A DNA stretch of 7,373 nucleotides from Clostridia bacterium. Its GTDB lineage: Bacteria > Bacillota > Clostridia > Christensenellales > DUVY01. The position numbers were made by a program, and so were the translations under genes. The notes under the pieces are model-generated. The model was not told the DNA's origin. It was given only the letters and a program-made list of their open reading frames with translations, and did no database searches. Below, piece after piece: positions 1-4,600 of this stretch; within the stretch, counting starts at the first letter, position 1; every line of letters begins with the position of its first letter. The stretch is taken from the NCBI GenBank assembly GCA_026001225.1, contig BNZQ01000069.1, positions 1 to 7,373 on the forward strand, read 5' to 3'.

Positions 1-3000
1 TCGCGGCGGGAAATTACACGGCGACCGCGACGCCCGACGCGAACCATACGTGGAACGACCGGAGCGGAACGCCGGCGGTTTCGGCGCGGAATATCGACTG
101 GACGATCGGGGCCGCGACGCTTTCCAACGGAGATATTCACATCGCCGTGACGACGGAATACCGCTATACGGGCGTTCAAATCACGCCGGGCAAGGCCGAT
201 ATTACCGTGTCCTTTGTGTCCGGCGGCTCGCTCATTTCCGCGACGGTCGACGATTATGATGTCGCGGGGTACAATAACAATCTGAACGCGGGGACGGCGA
301 CCGTGACAATCTCGTTTAAGGGAGGCTTGTCGGGGCCGCCGCAAGACGCGGACTTTACGATTTTGCGGGCGTTAATCGCCGCGCCGGCCGGAATAACCCT
401 GACCTATAACGGGCAGCCGCAGACCGGCGTGTCGGACAAGCCGCCCGCCGCGCTGGGGCTTTTCTTTCCCGACGCGCTCGTATATGCGGTGACGGGGACG
501 AACGGCGACGGCGGCTATTATTTCCAAAGGACGAACGCGGGCGTTTACGCCGCGTTGGTTACGCCGACGGCGAACTTCATGTGGGGCGACGGCTTGGCCG
601 GCCCGACGGGGACGCGGGCGGCCGCGTGGGAAATTCTGCCCGCCCCGGCGGGAACGGGAGCGGGCGACGCGACCGCGACCGCGTCCATGAACACCCCCTA
701 TACCTACGACGGGACGCGGAAAACGCCCGGCAAGGCCGATATGACCGTGACGCTGACGTATACGGGCGGGACGGGACAGCGTTTCGATACCGTGCCCGCG
801 TCCGAGTATGAGATTGCGGGGTACGGCGGCGGCAACGACAATATCGACGCGTGCGGGGTCGCCGACCAAAAGGCGCGGGTAACGATCCGTCTGACGGGGA
901 ATTTTTCAGGCACCGTGGACGTTTACTTTGCGATCAATAAGGCGGGGATTGCCGCGCCCGCCCCCAACGCGGGGCTGGCCTATAACGGGCGGATTCAGAC
1001 CGGCGTTCCGGCGGGCAACGGGTATGTTCTGGGCGGGGATTCCGTGGGAATCGACGCGGGGAATTACACGGCGACCGCGACGCCGGATGCGAACCACATA
1101 TGGAGCGATTTGATCGGGGCGGCGGCGATGGCGACGCGGAACGTGCCGTGGACGATCGGGCGGCGCGCCGTGTCGGGAGCGCAGATCGCGGCGCGGGTCG
1201 TGACCGTCTATATTTGGAACGGGGCGCAGAAACGGCCGGATACGGCCGACATTTCCGTGACCGCCGACGGCGGGGCGGGGCCGGTCGCCGCCGCCTTTAC
1301 GGTCGTCGCCAATTCTTACAGAAACAATACCGACGCGGGAACCGATACGGCTTACTTTCAGATTCAACTGACGGGTAATTTTTCGGGGACGGCGACGGTG
1401 TACTTTTCAATCGAGCGGGCGAAAATCCCGCCGCCGGCCGCGCCCGCGCCCTTGACCTATAACGGGCAGACGCAGACCGGCGTTCCCGCGCCCGCGGGGG
1501 CGGGCTATACGGTGACGGGCGGCACGGGGCGCGAGGTCGGACTGTATACCGCCTCGCTCACGCCCGACGGCAACCACCGGTGGGACGACGGGACGACGGC
1601 CGCTTTGCCGGTCGCGTGGCGGATTATTCCCCGCGTGGTCGCGGGCGCGGGCGACGTGCGGGTGACGGTCAACGCGGTCTATACCTACGACGGGAACGAG
1701 AAAAGCCCCGCCGCCGCCGACATGACGGTCGAGGTCTATAACGGGACGGCGTATGAAACCCTGCCGGTTTCCGCCTATAAGGTCACGGGGTACGCCGACA
1801 ATATAGACGCGTGGTCGTCGGGGCCGAACGCGCCCACCGTTTCGATCGAGTTTTCCGGCTCGTTCGCGGGCAGCGGGACGGCGGCGTTCCCAATCGCGCG
1901 GCTGGGAATTGCCGTTCCGACGGGCAAGACGTTGTATTACGACGCGCGGACGCAGACCGGCGTGGACGCGGGCACGGGCTATGCGCTGGGCGGGAACTAT
2001 ACGGGGATCGACGCGGGAACGTACACCGCGACGGCGACGCCGGACGCGAATCACCGTTGGGCGAGCGGAACGGATCAGACAAAGGCGCGGAACGTGACAT
2101 GGACGATCGCGCCGCGCACCCCGACGGACGTGAACGGAGAAATCCGCGTTGCCGTCGTCGGGACGTGGACATATACGGGCAGTCAAATCAAGCCGGGCAA
2201 GAGCGATCTGACCGTCGAGGCGTGGAACGGCGCGGCGTGGGAAACGGTCGCGGCGGCGGATTACGGGATACGGGGCTACGGCGCGGGGACGCTGAACGTC
2301 AACGCGGGGAACGCGGCCGCCGTGACGGTATATCTGTCGGGCGGGAACTTCTCGTCGGGCGACAAGACGGCGACGTTCACGATCGGGCGCGCGCCGGTTG
2401 CCGCGCCGGCCGGAATAAACCTGACCTACAACGGAACGGAACAGACGGGCGTCGCGTTGGGAACGGGCTACACGTTGGGGACGAACGGCGCGGGCGGTTA
2501 TTATTACAGAGCGGCGGACGCGGGACCGTACACTGCGGCGGCGACGCCGGACGCGAATCATTTGTGGGGCGATCTGGCGGGCGCGGCGGCGATAACGGCG
2601 CGGAACGTGACGTGGACAATAACGGTGCGGACGGTGACCGATCCGAACGCGGTGACGGTCGGCGGGCTCGGCGCGTACGTCTATGACGGGGGCGAGAAAA
2701 AGCCGACGGGAATGACGGTCAGCGTCAGCGACGGGACGGTTTTGACGGCGAACGCCGACTATGACATTATCGGGTACGCGGACAATATCAACGCGGGGAA
2801 CGCGGCCAAGGTGACGATACGGTTAAAGGGCAACCTTGCGGGCGACAAGACGGCGACGTTCACGATCGAACGCGCGCCGATCGCCGCGCCTATCGGAATA
2901 AACCTGACCTACGACGGAACGGAACAGACGGGCGTCGCGGCGGGGACGGGCTACACGTTGGGGACGAACGGCGTCGGCAACTATTATTACAGAGCGACGG

Positions 3001-3767
3001 AGGCGGGGACATACACCGCGACGGCGACGCCGGACGCGAATCACCGTTGGGCGAGCGGCGCGAGTTTGACGGGCGCGCGGAACGTGACGTGGACGATCGC
3101 GAAAGCGGAGTATATATGGAACGCGGTCTTTTCCGATTCGCGCGTCAAGTACGACGGAACGGAAAAAGGAATCACGGTGTCGGGAACGCTGCCCGCCGGT
3201 TTGAGCGCGGTATACGAGTACGACGGGCGCGCGGGGACGGGCAGAACGGCCGTCGGAAAGTACACGGTCAGAGCCGTGTTCGCCACGACCGATCCGAACA
3301 GAAACGCGCCCGCGCCCATGACGGCGACGCTGACGATAGAGAACATCGATTTGACCGTGGGCGGGGGCGTGGACGGCGGGCCGGACGCGCCGGACGACGT
3401 ATTCGACGGCTATACGCCGGGGCCGGGCGTCGTTCTGCCCACGCCGCCCTCGCCGGGGCCGGACTATGAATGGGACGGCTGGTACGACGACGGCGGGAAC
3501 AGAGTAACCAACCCGACGGGCGACATGGTTCTGCACCCGAAATGGACGGGCGGCAATTCGGGCGGCAATTCGGGCGGCGCGTCGGGCGGCGGAACGCTGC
3601 CGACGGGAAGTTTTTTGAACAAGGTTCCGCTTTGGGCGATCGGCCTGTCGGGCTTTTTGGTGGGCTTTACCTTGTGCTATTTCCTGTACGTGCGTCCCGC
3701 TAACCGCAAGGACGAGGAACGGGCGTACGAGGCGGGGAACAAGGGAAAGAAAGGGGCGGGGAAATAA
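1..3767 (+). CDS. Giant MBG/Ig-like repeat surface protein, 5' partial
   Basis: The reading frame is open from base 3 with repeat-type sequence (NYTATATPDANHTW), so the ATG at 147 is internal and the true start lies upstream. The visible part is 1254 residues. From N to C it has half of a B module, six A-B module pairs (residues 36-1032), a variant MBG-like module (1033-1113), a degenerate InlB/Listeria-Bacteroides-type repeat (1114-1181), a Gly/Ser linker, LPTGS (1199-1203), a hydrophobic helix (1208-1230) and a basic tail rich in Lys and Arg. Proteins built like this are typically exported, beta-sandwich-rich stalks or adhesins of Gram-positive and gut bacteria. The ligand is unknown. It is almost free of Cys (one in module A2, one in the membrane helix), as expected for an extracellular stalk. 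Its stop codon abuts the next start. No enzymatic motif is visible; adhesion or a surface-layer role is inference. Confidence 0.9.
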   Translation, partial: AAGNYTATATPDANHTWNDRSGTPAVSARNIDWTIGAATLSNGDIHIAVTTEYRYTGVQITPGKADITVSFVSGGSLISATVDDYDVAGYNNNLNAGTATVTISFKGGLSGPPQDADFTILRALIAAPAGITLTYNGQPQTGVSDKPPAALGLFFPDALVYAVTGTNGDGGYYFQRTNAGVYAALVTPTANFMWGDGLAGPTGTRAAAWEILPAPAGTGAGDATATASMNTPYTYDGTRKTPGKADMTVTLTYTGGTGQRFDTVPASEYEIAGYGGGNDNIDACGVADQKARVTIRLTGNFSGTVDVYFAINKAGIAAPAPNAGLAYNGRIQTGVPAGNGYVLGGDSVGIDAGNYTATATPDANHIWSDLIGAAAMATRNVPWTIGRRAVSGAQIAARVVTVYIWNGAQKRPDTADISVTADGGAGPVAAAFTVVANSYRNNTDAGTDTAYFQIQLTGNFSGTATVYFSIERAKIPPPAAPAPLTYNGQTQTGVPAPAGAGYTVTGGTGREVGLYTASLTPDGNHRWDDGTTAALPVAWRIIPRVVAGAGDVRVTVNAVYTYDGNEKSPAAADMTVEVYNGTAYETLPVSAYKVTGYADNIDAWSSGPNAPTVSIEFSGSFAGSGTAAFPIARLGIAVPTGKTLYYDARTQTGVDAGTGYALGGNYTGIDAGTYTATATPDANHRWASGTDQTKARNVTWTIAPRTPTDVNGEIRVAVVGTWTYTGSQIKPGKSDLTVEAWNGAAWETVAAADYGIRGYGAGTLNVNAGNAAAVTVYLSGGNFSSGDKTATFTIGRAPVAAPAGINLTYNGTEQTGVALGTGYTLGTNGAGGYYYRAADAGPYTAAATPDANHLWGDLAGAAAITARNVTWTITVRTVTDPNAVTVGGLGAYVYDGGEKKPTGMTVSVSDGTVLTANADYDIIGYADNINAGNAAKVTIRLKGNLAGDKTATFTIERAPIAAPIGINLTYDGTEQTGVAAGTGYTLGTNGVGNYYYRATEAGTYTATATPDANHRWASGASLTGARNVTWTIAKAEYIWNAVFSDSRVKYDGTEKGITVSGTLPAGLSAVYEYDGRAGTGRTAVGKYTVRAVFATTDPNRNAPAPMTATLTIENIDLTVGGGVDGGPDAPDDVFDGYTPGPGVVLPTPPSPGPDYEWDGWYDDGGNRVTNPTGDMVLHPKWTGGNSGGNSGGASGGGTLPTGSFLNKVPLWAIGLSGFLVGFTLCYFLYVRPANRKDEERAYEAGNKGKKGAGK
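3..3098 (+). repeat. Alternating A/B Ig-like repeat array (six full pairs)
   Basis: Two different modules alternate. Module A (82-100 residues) has Y-x-Y-[DT]-G, then K-x-P-x-x-[AS]-D-[MIL]-[TS]-V, a GY-x-x-N-x-[ND]-AG turn and L-x-GNFSG-x-x-x-x-[TYA]-F-x-I. Module B (71-91 residues) has [AP]-P-x-x-x-LTYNG-x-x-QTGV, then AG-x-Y-TATATPDANH-x-W and ARNVTWTI. Approximate bounds are: B0 (partial) 3-107; A1 108-362; B1 363-635; A2 636-935; B2 936-1157; A3 1158-1412; B3 1413-1625; A4 1626-1895; B4 1896-2108; A5 2109-2384; B5 2385-2621; A6 2622-2867; B6 2868-3098. A3 is the most diverged (YIWNG for YTYDG), and A6 lacks part of the K-x-P-x-x-AD segment. The patterns resemble the MBG/YDG class of bacterial Ig-like domains. 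Family assignment is by eye. Confidence 0.85.
3099..3341 (+). other. Variant MBG-like module (C-terminal cap of the array)
   Basis: Residues 1033-1113 of the first protein do not follow the A or B pattern. They read as a classical MBG-type unit: a short strand (AEYIWNAVFSD), VKYDGTEKGITVSG, a YEYDG turn, VGKYTVRAVF, and a closing strand ending in MTATLTIEN. A YDG near the start and a G-x-Y-T-V/A before the last strands are typical of MBG-type Ig-like domains. It is a single copy placed between the array and the membrane-proximal part. Confidence 0.65.
3342..3545 (+). other. Degenerate InlB B-repeat / Listeria-Bacteroides repeat-like domain
   Basis: Residues 1114-1181 end in PDYEWDGWYDDGG, then V-x-N-P-T, D-M-V-L-H-P-K-W. 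This matches the second half of the Listeria-Bacteroides repeat (GY-x-FDGWY-x-D...T-x-D-x-TLYAKW), a beta-grasp-like module common in surface proteins of Firmicutes. The first half is atypical: it is Asp/Gly/Pro-rich and lacks the usual VTFDxNGG strand. It sits directly before the flexible Gly/Ser linker at 3546-3596. Confidence 0.7.
3597..3764 (+). other. C-terminal membrane anchor with LPTGS motif and basic tail
   Basis: The order is Gly/Ser linker, LPTGS (3597-3611), FLNK, a 23-residue hydrophobic helix (3624-3692; VPLWAIGLSGF at its start) and a 24-residue tail with several Lys/Arg (RPANRKDEERAYEAG...). The layout copies a sortase sorting signal: motif, helix, positive tail. However, the motif is LPTGS rather than LPxTG, so one residue is missing between Pro and Thr. 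The tail is also longer than the few-residue tails usual for sortase substrates. Either a non-canonical sortase accepts it, or the protein simply stays in the membrane as a single-pass protein with its tail in the cytoplasm. Confidence 0.7.
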
Positions 3768-4427
3768 ATGGATTGGATAACGGCGGTTTTATGGTTTTTG
3801 GGAACGGCGATCGCGGGGGCTTTAACCGCGCTGATTCTTTTGCGCCGCCACAGACGCGCGGAACGCCTCGCCGCATCCAAGCCGCACACGGGCCTGGCCA
3901 ACGCGCTGTCCCGCGTCAACGCGCCCCCGCCCGTTCTGACGGTCGCCGCGTTGCCCGCGCCCGCGCCGATTGTACCCGCGCCCGCGCCCGTAGTTGTCGC
4001 CGCGCCGGTCGCCGCGCCGATTGTACCCGCGCCCGCGCCGGTTGCGCCCGCGCCGAACGTGACCGTCGTTGTAAAAGAGGACGGTTACGGGAGAGAGGAC
4101 GGACGCGAGAGGGAGCGCGCATACGAACGGGAAAGGCGCGCGCGGGAGGACGAGGAACGCGAATACGAGAGGGAAGAGCGGGAACGCGAATATAGGCGGG
4201 AAGAGCGGGAGCGCGCATACGAACGGGAGCAACGGGAACGCGAATACGATCGGGAAAGGTTCGAGCGGGAGCAGCGGGAACGCGAAAGGAACGCTCCGCC
4301 GCCGTATTACCCGCCGCCCGCGCCGTATTATCCGCCGTCCGTTCCGCCGCCCGCGTCGAACGTCAACAATATCCGCGTGGTTTTCGGCAACGAAGAGGCG
4401 CCGGACGATAAAAAGACCGACAAGTAA
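3768..4427 (+). CDS. Membrane-anchored Pro/Ala-rich and Glu/Arg-helix protein
   Basis: This is a 219-residue protein I do not recognise as a named family. Residues 4-25 form a hydrophobic helix followed at once by RRHRRAER. By the positive-inside rule the N-terminus is probably outside and the rest cytoplasmic. Residues 52-97 are Pro/Ala/Val-rich and include two copies of IVPAPAPV. Residues 109-174 are almost only Glu, Arg, Asp, Gln and Tyr, which is the composition of a stable single alpha-helix or coiled coil. Residues 176-195 are Pro/Tyr-rich (PPPYYPPPAPYYPP), and the end is acidic/basic. The ATG follows directly on the TAA of the preceding gene, with only a weak G-rich site (AAGGGG, 3751-3756) upstream, so translational coupling is likely. 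A scaffold or linker role at the membrane is inference; an extracellular, wall-spanning orientation is the alternative. Confidence 0.85.
   Translation: MDWITAVLWFLGTAIAGALTALILLRRHRRAERLAASKPHTGLANALSRVNAPPPVLTVAALPAPAPIVPAPAPVVVAAPVAAPIVPAPAPVAPAPNVTVVVKEDGYGREDGRERERAYERERRAREDEEREYEREEREREYRREERERAYEREQREREYDRERFEREQRERERNAPPPYYPPPAPYYPPSVPPPASNVNNIRVVFGNEEAPDDKKTDK
3961..4039 (+). repeat. Direct repeat in the Pro/Ala-rich region (28 bp, two copies)
   Basis: The 28 bases at 3961-3988 recur exactly at 4012-4039, 51 bp (17 codons) apart. They encode the core of the IVPAPAPV units. This is in-frame low-complexity coding sequence that may expand or contract by slippage. Confidence 0.85.
4161..4268 (+). 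repeat. 27-bp tandem repeat encoding EYxREERER units
   Basis: Residues 132-167 of the small membrane protein form four consecutive nine-residue units: EYEREERER, EYRREERER, AYEREQRER, EYDRERFER. Tyr falls at residues 133, 142, 151 and 160, exactly nine apart, and diverged forms extend on both sides. The alternating Glu and Arg allow i to i+4 salt bridges, typical of single alpha-helices. Confidence 0.85.
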
Positions 4428-4430
4428 AAT

Positions 4431-4462
4431 CCGCTGAAAAATTCTCCTCTGCAAGGGGAATG
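4431..4462 (+). repeat. Half copy of interspersed palindromic repeat
   Basis: It starts CCGCTGAAAAATTCTCCTC and matches the first part of the full copy that begins 39 bp later (CCGATGAAAAATTCCCCTC). Only the first imperfect hairpin (TCCTCTGCAAGGGG region) is present; the GCCGCC hairpin and GGGGTGG end are missing. It begins three bases after the stop of the second gene. Confidence 0.65.
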
Positions 4463-4469
4463 GACAAAA

Positions 4470-4526
4470 CCGATGAAAAATTCCCCTCATCGAGGGGTGC
4501 CGCCGAAAGGCGGCGGGGTGGTTGTC
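4470..4526 (+). repeat. REP-like interspersed palindromic repeat, full copy (forward)
   Basis: Two hairpins lie in tandem. CCCCTC-ATC-GAGGGG (4483-4497) has a 6-bp stem and 3-base loop; GCCGCC-GAAA-GGCGGC (4499-4514) has a 6-bp stem and a GAAA tetraloop. GGGGTGGTTGTC follows. AAAAATT precedes the first hairpin. On the + strand no T-run follows, so it is not an ordinary terminator for the upstream genes. Read on the - strand, the hairpin is followed by AATTTTT and could stop antisense transcription. The layout resembles REP-like families scattered through GC-rich gut Clostridia genomes (recalled, not checked). Confidence 0.75.
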
Positions 4527-4582
4527 TGAATAACAGTAGTGTGGCCGCTTGAATAAATAAAAAAACAAATAAACACGACGCC

Positions 4583-4589
4583 AAGGAGG
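4583..4589 (+). promoter_or_regulatory. Strong ribosome binding site (AAGGAGG) for the third gene
   Basis: A perfect AAGGAGG lies 11 bases before ATG 4601. A second weaker site (AAAGGA, 4593-4598) is only two bases from the ATG. This decides the start at 4601 over the in-frame ATG at 4679. The GAGGGGA just before 4679 belongs to the repeat hairpin and is too close to that ATG to serve well. Confidence 0.8.
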
Positions 4590-4600
4590 CTTAAAGGAAT

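Larger units (their letters stand above)
4428..4600. other. Intergenic region between genes 2 and 3
   Basis: The 173-bp gap holds one and a half REP-like repeats in its first 100 bases. An AT-rich, A-tract leader (4549-4572, including seven A in a row) and the ribosome binding site of the third gene follow. I see no hairpin followed by a T-run on the + strand and no convincing -35/-10 pair. Transcription may therefore read through from upstream, or start from a promoter I cannot recognise. Confidence 0.6.

Noticed and set aside
1407..2561. Long antisense open frame (384 codons) opposite the repeat array
   Set aside because: It is Arg-rich, has no start signal, and repeats with the same period as the sense repeats. 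It is a shadow of GC-rich coding sequence that avoids stops on the opposite strand.
1811..2686. Overlapping + strand frame of 291 codons
   Set aside because: It is an Arg/Gly-rich frame-shifted reading of the repeat modules and shows no sensible domain pattern.
147..3767. ATG 147 as the true start of the first gene
   Set aside because: The same frame is open and clearly repeat-like upstream to base 3 (TATATPDANHTW), there is no ribosome binding site before 147, and no signal peptide follows.
4483..4514. Intrinsic terminator after the second gene
   Set aside because: Two good hairpins are present, but no T-run follows on the + strand; GGGGTGG follows instead. It fits an interspersed repeat better.
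4549..4577. Promoter for the third gene (TTGAAT with a downstream -10)
   Set aside because: The sequence 17 bases after TTGAAT is AACACG, not a -10 match. The AT-richness alone is not enough.
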